Shown here one piece after another: positions 8,800 to 16,924 of a DNA stretch of 64,000 bases (positions within the stretch are counted from its first letter, which is position 1; each line of letters begins with the position of its first letter). The DNA comes from Candidatus Gastranaerophilales bacterium. GTDB lineage: Bacteria > Cyanobacteriota > Vampirovibrionia > Gastranaerophilales > Gastranaerophilaceae. The notes beneath the pieces were generated by a model. It was not told where the DNA came from, did no database searches, and saw only the letters and a list, made by a program, of their open reading frames with translations. The stretch spans positions 1-64,000 of the forward strand of contig CALUVW010000004.1 in assembly GCA_944324315.1 (NCBI GenBank), written 5' to 3'. Made by a program: the position numbers and the translations under genes.

Positions 8800-10182
8800 A
8801 TGGAAACATCAGTTACAAATAAAACTTTAGAGAAATTAAAATATGATATGGTCAGAGTAGGACTCGTGCCTTATGAAACAATCGAACAGGCAGAAGAAAT
8901 AGCAAATGCCCAGAATATTAATATAGGTCAGGCTCTGATAAATTCTGGTGTGATTACGGAAGATGCTATTTTGAAATTTTTGGAAGCCAAATTACATATT
9001 CCTTATGTTAATCTTGATGATTATACACTTGATCCCAAGTGCCTTAAATATATAGGAATTTCGGATGCCAAAAGATATCGCATAATCCCGCTTTTCAAAA
9101 TTGAAGAGACGTTAACTGTTGCGATGGCAGATCCTCTTGATTTGTTTGCAATAGATAAAATCATTGAAACAGCGGAATGCTCGATTGAACCGGTAATTTC
9201 ATCAGAAAACAGTATTAGAAAAAAAATTGAAGAATACTATAAGCCGGACTCATCTGTAGGAGAAATTTCCATAGATGAAGGAACTGATTTTGACTGGCGT
9301 GATGAACTTCACAGTGAAGATTTATCTGATACTCACATTCAAAAAATAATTACTGCAATATTAAAGCAGGCAATTCTTGAAGAAGTTCATGAAATTACTT
9401 TTCAGCATGAGGATAACGGTTTAGGTGTTAATTTTAAAAAGAACGGAGAAATTCAGAATAAAGGCAATATTCCGTCAGGGTTAACATCTTCATTTATTGC
9501 AAAACTAAAAACGCTGTCACAGCTTGATGTATCAGTTTCAGAAGTACCGCAGCTCGGTAAATTAAATTTTAAAGTTGATGATATGAATGTAATTGCAAGC
9601 ATATCAACTTTCCCGACGATTATGGGAGAAAGAATTTTCTTAAAAATTTATAAACCGCCCAAACCTTTAAATAAAATTATTAAATCTGAAAACAGCTTAA
9701 ATGTAATAAAATCAGCTCTTAATAATCCGGGAATTATTATTGTATGCGGATCTCCTCTAAGCGGGAAAACACATATAATATATTCTCTTTTACTTGAAGC
9801 TGCATCATCAAATAAAAATATAATGACACTGGAAAGTATTGCCAAATACAATTTAAAAAATGTCCACCAGTGTGAATTAAATGAAAATGTAGGCTTTAAT
9901 ATGGACAAAGCGGAAAGGTTTATTGAATTTCAATCTCCTGATATTATCTATCTTGAAGGGATAAAATCAAAAGAATCTTTTGACTATTTTGCCAGTCTTG
10001 TTTTTGAGAATAAAACAATTATTATGGAATTTCTTGCAAATAATATGGAAGATTTACGCTACAAATTATCTTTTTCTGACTTTGAGACCTTAAAATCACT
10101 TATTAGCTGTATGATATTTATACATTCCAAAGACAGCATTGAAGTGTTCTGTAAAGAAACAGTTCAGAAATATCTTGTATAG
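8800..10182 (+). CDS. Degenerate GspE/PilB-type secretion ATPase with MshEN domain
   Basis: 460 residues, shorter than the usual ~560. Residues ~15-145 match the MshEN/T2SSE_N domain (IGQALINSGVITEDAILKFL, AKRYRIIPLFKIEETLTVAMADP), which in relatives binds cyclic di-GMP. The ATPase half begins near residue 175. Its Walker A is GSPLSGKT, within the GxxxxGKT consensus. Downstream, the expected Walker B/Asp-box GEIRDxET is replaced by LEGIKSKES, and the LSTLHTN His box by IMEFLANN. The four-Cys zinc motif of PilB/GspE is absent. It may be a regulatory or inactive ATPase paralogue of the pilus machinery that would assemble the prepilins of this window. Confidence 0.8.
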   Translation: METSVTNKTLEKLKYDMVRVGLVPYETIEQAEEIANAQNINIGQALINSGVITEDAILKFLEAKLHIPYVNLDDYTLDPKCLKYIGISDAKRYRIIPLFKIEETLTVAMADPLDLFAIDKIIETAECSIEPVISSENSIRKKIEEYYKPDSSVGEISIDEGTDFDWRDELHSEDLSDTHIQKIITAILKQAILEEVHEITFQHEDNGLGVNFKKNGEIQNKGNIPSGLTSSFIAKLKTLSQLDVSVSEVPQLGKLNFKVDDMNVIASISTFPTIMGERIFLKIYKPPKPLNKIIKSENSLNVIKSALNNPGIIIVCGSPLSGKTHIIYSLLLEAASSNKNIMTLESIAKYNLKNVHQCELNENVGFNMDKAERFIEFQSPDIIYLEGIKSKESFDYFASLVFENKTIIMEFLANNMEDLRYKLSFSDFETLKSLISCMIFIHSKDSIEVFCKETVQKYLV

Positions 10183-11432
10183 CTATTCCATCAGATATTT
10201 AGCAGAACAGCAAGCTCCTGCGATAACTTCTCCGGTCTGACCTGGAGCTGAGCCAATATATGTAGCATTTTGTGCACCTTTGTCAGGGGAGCACTCGCAG
10301 ACGTCTCCATTTGATGCTGTATCGTAAGTTCCTTCTGCACCCATTGGCTGCAAATAATGCTTTCCTGTCTTAATATTCGAAGTTACATGAATGACAAACA
10401 CATCACGGCCAAACTCATTTGGTCCTTTTTGAAAATTATTTACATCTACTACTATCCAAGGACCGCCATGACTTCCACCTAAATATATTACTGCTCCATC
10501 ATTTAGTAGAAGGGCAAGTCTGCTAAAGTTATATGCACTGATTCCATAAGGAGAATAACTGACGGGATTCGATTCTATTCGCACTCCTAATGCCTTATAA
10601 CGGGAATAAATATTCGCTACACCGCTCCACCTGTATTTAGCATTTTTTTCATACCAACTACTATTATAGTAATCACATATCTTTTCAGATGGAACATCTG
10701 GAGTTTTTATGCCGCAACAATCTATTATCTTTAACTTTGATTGGAATGATGAAATAAATTCATTTGTATAACTCTGCCCGTTACAATCGCCGTACTTAGT
10801 GTCGTTACAAATGGTTATCCCGTCTGCAGCTACTTCATTAAAAACATTGTTGATTACCGAATATTCTTTTTTCCACTTCGCTATATTTTGTTTGTTCTGG
10901 ATATTTTGGATGACAATTGATAACGTTAAGACTGCTACTACACCGATTACACCAAGAGTAATTAGAACTTCTGCGAAAGTAAAAGCGGCTCGTGTTTTAA
11001 GTAAAGAGTGAAAGTGGGAAGCGTCTATTTCTTCCTTATCCTCTGTGTGGGAGAAGGTGGTACGAAGTACCGGATCAGGGGTGCACCCGACACATTTAAC
11101 TACTTCTCCTATGGGAGAGGGTTGGGGTGGGTATTGATTTATACCTATCCTCTTGTCCTTCCATAATAAGGGAAGGAAGATGTTGCGTATTACCATCTCA
11201 CTTAATCCCTCTCCCAAGAGAGGGAAATATTTTTTTACGTTAAGGACTTTGCATCTTATAACGAGATACTGAAACAAGTTCAGGATGACGTTTCTTAAAC
11301 TGACTTTGCCTCTCTGCCTCTTTGCGTCTGTGCCTCCGGCGGAGCCTACAGTGCCCCCCCCCCGAGTACTATATTTATAGTAGTTTCTATATTATTAACT
11401 GTTTTTTTTAATAAATCTTTTAATTTTTTCAT
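10183..11432 (-). CDS. Prepilin-like protein, locus 2, with out-of-frame poly-G leader
   Basis: The body (uninterrupted from a TTG at 11277) has a prepilin signal, RAA|FTFAEVLITLGVIGVVAV, and a Cys-rich C-terminus (VCECSPDKG, GACCSAKY) shared with locus 5. The leader starts at ATG 11432 after GGAGTGAGAGT and encodes MKKLKDLLKKTVNN followed by a glycine run. With the 10 G at 11354-11363 it stops shortly after the tract. With 11 or 8 G it runs on without stop through about 110 codons to the signal. That stretch includes in-frame copies of two interspersed repeats (11101-11182 and 11214-11328), which makes the pre-signal region far longer than a normal leader of 6-25 residues. Function: pilus or pseudopilus subunit, inferred. 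Confidence 0.75.
11101..11182. repeat. Interspersed repeat type B, copy 1
   Basis: A C-rich element containing GGGTTGGGGTGGGTA and CCTTCCAT...GGGAAGGAAG arms. It resembles, in reverse orientation, the element at 53510-53611 in prepilin locus 6. In both loci it lies between the homopolymer tract and the prepilin signal and is translated in the body frame. Confidence 0.55.
11214..11328 (-). repeat. Interspersed repeat type A, in-frame copy in prepilin locus 2
   Basis: 115 bases that align without gaps, at roughly nine in ten positions by eye, with 15634-15748 in prepilin locus 3. Both copies are read in the same frame, giving DAKRQRG.VSLRNV.LNLFQ and IRCKVLN.KKYFP. The core GTCATCCTGAACTTGTTTCAG also appears as intergenic elements at 31960, 43579 and 43970. 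Confidence 0.75.
11354..11363 (-). repeat. Poly-G tract (10, coding strand) in leader of prepilin locus 2
   Basis: Ten C on the + strand, read as G by the gene. Flanked on the + strand by GTG and GAG. One extra base joins the MKKLKDLL leader to the prepilin frame. Confidence 0.9.
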
Positions 11433-11479
11433 ACTCTCACTCCTTTATTATTAAATTTATTAATTAATATAACATTATA

Positions 11480-12223
11480 TTATATTATATAAAATACAAG
11501 ATTAACTAAAAAATCTGCAACAAGCATATAAACGGTAGACAAAATTGCAGCCTGAGTTGTAGATGTTCCAACCTCTTTTGCACCGCCTTTTGTACTATAA
11601 CCTTGAGTTGCACAAACCAACGCTATTAATCCGCCAAATATCGCAGCTTTTAAAAGGCTTATATAAATATCTTTTGTAGAAATCCATAACCATGCAGAAG
11701 TCATATATCTTGCCGGATGCAAGTCAATTGCCGCATTTGATACAAGCATACCTCCAGCTATACCTATAAATTCTGCAATTAATACAACCATAGGAACAGT
11801 GACTATTCCTGCGATTATTCGCGGAGTAAAATAGTAGCCTACCGGATCAACCTTTAAGGTTTTCATAGCATCAACCTGAGAAGTTACCTGCATATTAGCA
11901 ATTTCGGCAGAGATGGCAGTGCCCGCTCTAGCCCCGATTGCAAGCGCAACAAACCCGGGAGCAATTTCTCTAATCATCACAACAGCAATAGTTCCGCCGA
12001 TATATGCCTCAGCTCCGCTCATCAAAAATTGCTTTGACACCTGAATAGTAATTACGGCAGCTGCAATAAACGCAATAATTAAAGATATCGGAAGAGAGTC
12101 GTAGCTTATTGCGGCAGCTTGAGAGATCACAGCCAATAATCTAACCTGAAACAAGTATTTTATACTCCGTATTAAATTTTGTACGCATAAACCAAAAAAT
12201 TCTATCAACAGAACTAACCTCAA
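11480..12223 (-). CDS. mlaE: MlaE-family ABC transporter permease
   Basis: 247 residues, typical of MlaE/YrbE permeases that move phospholipids between membranes with an MlaD-type partner and an MlaF-type ATPase. Family motifs: REIAPGFVALAIGARAGTAISAEIANM in the second quarter and AMKTLKVDP. About five hydrophobic segments span the protein. The start is a TTG at 12223, as no ATG fits the expected length; the start is therefore uncertain. It follows ilvE after a hairpin terminator. Neither mlaD nor mlaF lies in this window, so its partners must be encoded elsewhere. Confidence 0.88.
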   Translation of the reverse strand: MRLVLLIEFFGLCVQNLIRSIKYLFQVRLLAVISQAAAISYDSLPISLIIAFIAAAVITIQVSKQFLMSGAEAYIGGTIAVVMIREIAPGFVALAIGARAGTAISAEIANMQVTSQVDAMKTLKVDPVGYYFTPRIIAGIVTVPMVVLIAEFIGIAGGMLVSNAAIDLHPARYMTSAWLWISTKDIYISLLKAAIFGGLIALVCATQGYSTKGGAKEVGTSTTQAAILSTVYMLVADFLVNLVFYII

Positions 12224-12235
12224 TCGAATTTGTCA

Positions 12236-12273
12236 ATTGAAAAACTGCCCTCTCCTCAAAAAGGTGAGGGCAG
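12236..12273 (-). terminator. Terminator after ilvE
   Basis: On the reverse strand, CTGCCCTCACC, a loop, GAGGAGAGGGCAG, then a run of T. It separates ilvE from the mlaE homologue. Confidence 0.7.
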
Positions 12274-12279
12274 CAAATA

Positions 12280-13194
12280 TTAATAAACCGGCATACACCA
12301 TTTTTTGTATTTTGGTACCTTGCCTTTAACAACATCAAAGTAGAGTTTTTGAAGATCTTTAGTTATAGATCCAACCTTACCATCTCCAAGTTTTCTGTTG
12401 TCTATTTCAACAATCGGACTAACCTGCGCACCTGTTCCACAATAAAATGCTTCATCAGATATATAAAGTTCTGTTCTGTCGATTGCACGTTCTTCAGTTT
12501 CAATGCCGAGTACATCTCTTGCAAGTTCCATAATAGTATTTCTTGTTACACCGACTAAAATATTATCGGTTTTCATAGTAGTTACAAGTTTACCGTTTTG
12601 AACAAGAAACATATTCATTGCTGAACCTTCCGTCACCTGACCGGCTTCATCAAGGACAACAGCGTCATCAAATCCCATATTATGAGCATCTGTTTTAATC
12701 AAAGCAGCATTAGCATAAGAGCCTGCGACTTTTGCACGCGGGGGGATAGCATTATCACTGTTTCTTCTCCAGCTTGAAACACAAACCCTTAACCCCTTTG
12801 ATGTATCAATGTAATCACCCATTTTATTAGTAATCAATGCGTAAGAATCTTTATTATCATACAAGCCCGGTCCTACTTTTTGAGCTGATTTGTACAAAGT
12901 CGGACGCATATAGCAATCTTCTTTGTAATTGTTTTTAGCCAAAAGTTTTTTAGTAATTTCACAATGCTCTTCAACAGTATAGGGACTTTCCATGCACATT
13001 ATTTTTGCACTTCTTAAAAGTCTTTCATAATGTTCTGGAACTCTGAAAGCGTAAAGCTGTTTTTCTTCTTCATTCCAGTATGCTCTAATACCTTCAAATA
13101 CAGCTGTTCCATAAAGAAAAGCATGTGTGCGGATAGGAATCATAGCTTTTGAAGCTTCAACATATTCTCCATCCATAAAATAAAACTCTGTCAT
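12280..13194 (-). CDS. ilvE: Branched-chain amino acid aminotransferase
   Basis: 304 residues of the class IV PLP aminotransferase family, which transfers the amino group between glutamate and the keto acids of Leu, Ile and Val. Motifs: an N-terminal FLYGTAVFEGIRAYW, the segment GSYANAALIKTDAHNMGFDDAVVLDEAGQVTEGSAMN cut here by residue rule into its key parts SYANAALIKTDAH (with the Schiff-base Lys) and GFDDAVVLDE, and the C-terminal FYCGTGAQVSPI. A strong AAGGAGG ribosome site precedes ATG 13194. It stands alone with its own terminator; no other ilv gene is adjacent. Confidence 0.93.
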   Translation of the reverse strand: MTEFYFMDGEYVEASKAMIPIRTHAFLYGTAVFEGIRAYWNEEEKQLYAFRVPEHYERLLRSAKIMCMESPYTVEEHCEITKKLLAKNNYKEDCYMRPTLYKSAQKVGPGLYDNKDSYALITNKMGDYIDTSKGLRVCVSSWRRNSDNAIPPRAKVAGSYANAALIKTDAHNMGFDDAVVLDEAGQVTEGSAMNMFLVQNGKLVTTMKTDNILVGVTRNTIMELARDVLGIETEERAIDRTELYISDEAFYCGTGAQVSPIVEIDNRKLGDGKVGSITKDLQKLYFDVVKGKVPKYKKWCMPVY

Positions 13195-13265
13195 AATTCC
13201 TCCTTAGTTTTATACAAACTAATATACCACGAAAGAAAATAAACAGAATTAAATTTTATAAAAAT

Positions 13266-13970
13266 TTACTTATTTACAGCAAAACGTTTTTTGTTTGTTA
13301 AAGATGTATCATCCAAATTTGCCGTTTCAATAAATTTTTTCGCGTCGTTCACAGGGATTGCAAAACCTATTCCTATATTAGAAATATTATTATCTGGATT
13401 GTAGATAGATTGAGAAATACCGATAACTTCTCCCTGTGAATTTAAAAGCGGTCCGCCTGAGCATCCGGGATTTATTGCTGCATCTGTTTGAATCCTGCCT
13501 TTTGAATAATCTATTCTTGATACGATTCCTGAAGTCAGAGTCCCTGCAAACCCGAAAGGATTACCGATTGCAAGCACTTTTTGCCCTACTTTAACATCTG
13601 AAGAATCCCCGAATGAAATTGTTTTCAAACGCCCTTTCGGTGATATTTTTAAAAGTGCCAGATCTTTATTTTTTCCCATTTTTGCAAGTACAGAAGCTTT
13701 ATAAATTTTACCGTCAGATGTAGTTACATCAATTTCTTTTGCTCCTTCTATTACATGCGAACCTGTCAAAATTATTCCGTCAGATCTTATAACGCAGCCC
13801 GTTCCGGCAGAAAAGCCGTCATCCAAATTTGCATCAATTGCAACTATAGCAGGATTAATCTTTTCATAAACATTTATATTAACCAGTTCATCAGGTGCAA
13901 AATTTTGCGCACAAGCAGGTATGAATGTTAAGCAGCAAAAGTAAATATATAATATTATTTTTTTTAACAT
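13266..13970 (-). CDS. Exported trypsin-like serine protease (HtrA-type, no PDZ)
   Basis: 234 residues. The signal peptide LKKIILYIYFCCLTFIPACAQ could also be a lipoprotein type if the Cys at 20 is used. The protease domain has the full triad: His72 (LTGSHVIEG), Asp103 (NKDLALLKI) and Ser171 (NPGCSGGPLLN). The family (DegP/DegS/HhoA) degrades misfolded exported proteins, but PDZ domains are missing here, so oligomer control and substrate selection must differ. The Cys before the catalytic Ser is somewhat unusual; GNSGGP is the more common form. GGGGAG precedes the ATG. Acts outside the inner membrane, by inference. Confidence 0.88.
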   Translation of the reverse strand: MLKKIILYIYFCCLTFIPACAQNFAPDELVNINVYEKINPAIVAIDANLDDGFSAGTGCVIRSDGIILTGSHVIEGAKEIDVTTSDGKIYKASVLAKMGKNKDLALLKISPKGRLKTISFGDSSDVKVGQKVLAIGNPFGFAGTLTSGIVSRIDYSKGRIQTDAAINPGCSGGPLLNSQGEVIGISQSIYNPDNNISNIGIGFAIPVNDAKKFIETANLDDTSLTNKKRFAVNK

Positions 13971-14119
13971 ATTACTCCCCTTTTTATTACTATTATCATT
14001 TATTTCTGATTTTATTCATCACACTTAAAAAATTTTTTAAGGTTAGTTATTGTAATTATTACAATTTTAATGTATAATTCAGAAAAAAATTTAATTCTAA
14101 TAAGAAAGGACTTTAGACT

Positions 14120-14875
14120 ATGAGAATTGATTTATTCAAACAACACTTAATTGAAAAAAGAGCAGTTAAAATTATTGCAGGTATTGATAATTTTGACATC
14201 GAAAACATTAAAAAAGTTGTTACAGCTGCCCAAACAGCAAATGCTTCTGCAGTAGACATCTGTGCAAAACCTGAAATTATTTCAGAAATCAGAGAAATGA
14301 CAGATATGCCGATATTTGTATCATCCATTGTTCCTTCTGAACTTGTAAAAGCTGTTGAACTCGGAGCCGATGCTATTGAACTCGGTAATTTTGATGTTCT
14401 TTATAAAAAAGGAATTTCATTCTCAGCAGAACAGGTTTTGTCACTTGTTAAAGAAACATTAACTTTATTAGGTGATACAAAGACATTTTTCTGTGTAACA
14501 ATTCCCGGAGAATTAGCTATAGCAGACCAAATCGAATTAGCAAGAAAATTGGAAACAATGGGTATTGATTTAATTCAAACAGAAGGTCACTTCTCATCTT
14601 CTCATATTTCAGAAGGTGCAAGAGGTTTGATGGAAAGAGCCGAATTGACTATTTCTAATACAATTGAACTTTCAAGAAACATTGATCTTCCGATTATGAC
14701 AGCAACTGCAATCAATCCTACAACAGCACCGTTTGCATTTGCAGCAGGCGCTTCTGCAATCGGCTGCGGTTCATGCATCAACAAACTTGATTCTGAACTT
14801 TCTATGACTGCTACAGCAGCTAACCTTGTTGAAATAGCTTCAAGAAATGCTTTAAAAGTTGTTGAATTAGTATAG
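14120..14875 (+). CDS. ycf23: Ycf23/DUF561 family protein
   Basis: 251 residues matching Ycf23 (DUF561), a TIM-barrel-like family best known from Cyanobacteria and plastids, of unknown function. Recognisable parts: an N-terminal KRAVKIIAGIDNFD, AVDICAKPEII, MPIFVSSIVPSELVKAVELGADAIELGNFD in the first half, and PIMTATAINPTTAPFAFAAGASAIGCGS near the end. It supports a cyanobacterial-phylum origin for a genome that shows no photosynthesis genes here. AAAGGA precedes the ATG, and a strong terminator follows (14890-14919). It stands alone. Confidence 0.85.
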   Translation: MRIDLFKQHLIEKRAVKIIAGIDNFDIENIKKVVTAAQTANASAVDICAKPEIISEIREMTDMPIFVSSIVPSELVKAVELGADAIELGNFDVLYKKGISFSAEQVLSLVKETLTLLGDTKTFFCVTIPGELAIADQIELARKLETMGIDLIQTEGHFSSSHISEGARGLMERAELTISNTIELSRNIDLPIMTATAINPTTAPFAFAAGASAIGCGSCINKLDSELSMTATAANLVEIASRNALKVVELV

Positions 14876-14889
14876 ATTAATAATTAAAC

Positions 14890-14919
14890 AAAAAAGCTCC
14901 CTTAATAGGGAGCTTTTTT
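14890..14919. terminator. Bidirectional terminator between ycf23 and prepilin locus 3
   Basis: AAAAAAGCTCCC, loop TTAATA, GGGAGCTTTTTT: perfect 12-base arms with A and T flanks on both sides. It overlaps the last codon of the convergent prepilin. Confidence 0.9.
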
Positions 14920-15927
14920 AATAGCTTATTTTTCGCGGATAATCTTTAGGAATTTTCCAGCCGTTATTCTGAATTATAGCAGTACAATATGCCCCGCTAT
15001 CAGTGTCTGCACAACCTTGATATAATTCCTCCTCAGTCCCTCGCCAGTTATAACGCCATGGTTCAAAACCTTTATTAATATGATATTTCCATAAATATTT
15101 ATAATCATCAGCCACAACCGGCACAAATTCAAACGCAAAGCCGCAAACACCTCTTATATGCCACAGGTCTGACCGCTCAAGACATTTTAAAGGATTTTGC
15201 GGAAAAAACACCCAATCTCTTATATTATTAGGGTTTATCTGAGCTAAAGCCGAACCATCGGAAAAGTAAACGATAAAAGTATTTCCTGATAATGTATCAT
15301 ACCTCACAACATTCATAAATTTCCCAATATATTTATCAAACCAAGGCTGAGCTGCCGAAGCATCAGCTATAGGAGTTCCAAAAGAATCCATTCCGGTATT
15401 CGGAATATCTGTATACCAGTATTCTCTAGGACCATATTGAGCCTCAGACATTAATATTGCCTGATTAATTGCGGAATAAAACTTTTTAAGGCGAGTTTCA
15501 ACAACAGTATTTTTATGTTTTTGAATTAAAACAGGCATTGTCATAGCAGCAACCACACCGATTATGCCAAGTGTGATAAGAACTTCTGCTAAAGTAAAAG
15601 CTGCTTTTTTTACCCGTTCATTAAATTCCTGTTCCAGGGTAGGGAAATATTTTTTTATGTTAAGGACTTTGCATCTTATAGCGAGATGCTGAAACAAGTT
15701 AAGCATGACGTTTCTTAAACTGGCTTCGCTTCTCTGCCTCTTTGCATCTTCGCATCTAATTATGAGATCCCGAAACAAGTTCGGGATTACACTAATCGCT
15801 TGACTTCTTGACCTCCGGACTTCCTGACATCTATTTAGCCCTGAATTGCCCCCCCCCCGAGACTTTCAGACATTGTGACTTCTATACAAGATTGTACTTG
15901 CAACTCTTCTAATCTTAATCTTTCCAT
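14918..15927 (-). CDS. Prepilin-like protein, locus 3, with out-of-frame poly-G leader
   Basis: The body (uninterrupted from a TTG at 15778) has the signal KKAA|FTLAEVLITLGIIGVVAA and a C-terminus (CTAIIQNNGWKIPKDYP) shared with locus 6. The leader starts at ATG 15927 after AAAGGAG and encodes MERLRLEELQ and so on to a glycine run. With the 10 G at 15849-15858 it stops at a TAA soon after. With 11 or 8 G the frame is open through about 110 codons to the signal, including an in-frame type A repeat (15634-15748) and a second short relative near 15764-15790. A clear promoter lies upstream (15958-15986). Role: pilus or pseudopilus subunit, inferred from the signal. Confidence 0.75.
15634..15748 (-). 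repeat. Interspersed repeat type A, in-frame copy in prepilin locus 3
   Basis: Gap-free relative of 11214-11328. The translated product keeps RCKVLNIKKYFP and SLRNVMLNLFQ, so the reading frame of the repeat is the same in both host genes. Confidence 0.75.
15849..15858 (-). repeat. Poly-G tract (10, coding strand) in leader of prepilin locus 3
   Basis: Ten C on the + strand, flanked by ATTG and GAGAC. Adding one base joins the MERLRLEELQ leader to the prepilin frame. Confidence 0.9.
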
Positions 15928-15957
15928 AAATCAAACTCCTTTCTTATTATATTTTTT

Positions 15958-15986
15958 ATTATAACAAATCTTTATTAAATTTTCAA
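15958..15986 (-). promoter_or_regulatory. Promoter of prepilin locus 3
   Basis: Reverse strand: TTGAAA (986-981), 17-base spacer, TATAAT (963-958), then AAAGGAG and ATG 15927. It supports translation starting at the leader, not at the TTG 149 bases further on. Confidence 0.75.
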
Positions 15987-15989
15987 TAT

Positions 15990-16014
15990 AAAAAAAGCTC
16001 CCTATTAAGGGAGC
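15990..16014 (-). terminator. Terminator of the NarL-type regulator gene
   Basis: Reverse strand: GCTCCC, TTAATA, GGGAGC, then seven T. The hairpin is the same 18-base sequence as the terminator at 14896-14913. Confidence 0.85.
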
Positions 16015-16037
16015 CTCCTTGTCTTTCATAATAAAAT

Positions 16038-16727
16038 TTATACCATTCCTTCTTTTACAGCTTTTACAGCAGCTTGAACACGGTCATTAACACACATTTT
16101 TTGCAAAATTGAACAAACATGAGCTTTTGCTGTATGAACACTTACTATAAGTTCTTTTGCTATTTCTGTATTACTTTTCCCTGATACAAGATGTTTGAGC
16201 ACTTCATACTCCCTTTCGGTTAAGGGTACACGCCCGTCCATTCCGGATTTATTTGGTAGAAATCCAACATTGTCAATCTTTGGCAGAGAATTTAATGTCA
16301 TTTGAGCAACCATAGGATCTATCCAGCAAACACCTATTGAAACATCTCTTACGACATCTGCAAGTTTTTGCGGATCAATATCTTTAAGACAATAAGCACT
16401 CGCGCCGGAAGTTAAAGCTGCTATAACTTCTTCACATCTGTCATGAGATGTTAAAGCGATTATTTTTGAATCAAAATTCATCTCTTTACACTTAACCATT
16501 GCTTCAATGCCATTCATGCCAGGCAGTCCTAAATCCATTAGAATAACATCAGGTTTATGCCTTTCAATAAGTTTTAATCCCTCAACAGCATCTTCAGCTT
16601 CGGCAACAACGTTTATATCATCATTTGCGTTTAAGGCGCATCTGAGACCTACACGAGTCAACTTAAAGTCTTCAATAATAATCACACTAATAACTTTTGC
16701 TTTTGTTTCTACTGCATTTTCTGCCAT
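16038..16727 (-). CDS. NarL/FixJ-type response regulator
   Basis: 229 residues: receiver domain (IIEDFKLTRVGL, phosphoacceptor Asp in VILMDLGLPGMNG, LTSHDR, lysine in YCLKDID) and a C-terminal LuxR-type helix-turn-helix (LTEREYEVLKHLVSGKSNTEIAKELIVSVHTAKAHV, key parts LTEREYEVLKHL and HTAKAHVCSIL). It acts as a DNA-binding transcription factor. A close paralogue lies at 59808-60467, with nearly the same C-terminal tail (DRVQAAVKAVKEGMV against DRTQAAVKALKEGLV). No kinase is adjacent. GAAGGGT precedes the ATG and a terminator follows. Confidence 0.92.
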   Translation of the reverse strand: MAENAVETKAKVISVIIIEDFKLTRVGLRCALNANDDINVVAEAEDAVEGLKLIERHKPDVILMDLGLPGMNGIEAMVKCKEMNFDSKIIALTSHDRCEEVIAALTSGASAYCLKDIDPQKLADVVRDVSIGVCWIDPMVAQMTLNSLPKIDNVGFLPNKSGMDGRVPLTEREYEVLKHLVSGKSNTEIAKELIVSVHTAKAHVCSILQKMCVNDRVQAAVKAVKEGMV

Positions 16728-16924
16728 GTTCTTTACCCTTCTTTCTAGCCATAAATTGCTTTTATTGGTAACATCAAGTTAATTAAATTATATCAATAAG
16801 GATTAATCCATTACCCGATTGGACAATTTATTGTAAAAATTACAATTTATTTTAAAATTCTGATTTTGAGTATTATTTTTTTAGCATGTTATAATATTGT
16901 TATTAATTAGAACAATAAGGAAGT

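Noticed and set aside
10183-10998. The + strand frame at 10799-11011 and similar short opposite-strand frames throughout
   Set aside because: They are antisense shadows of convincing genes, without ribosome sites or family motifs.
14890-16014. Prepilin locus 3 as an invertible segment flanked by inverted repeats
   Set aside because: The shared flanking sequence is just the same palindromic terminator hairpin; being palindromic it gives no orientation, and no recombinase gene is near.
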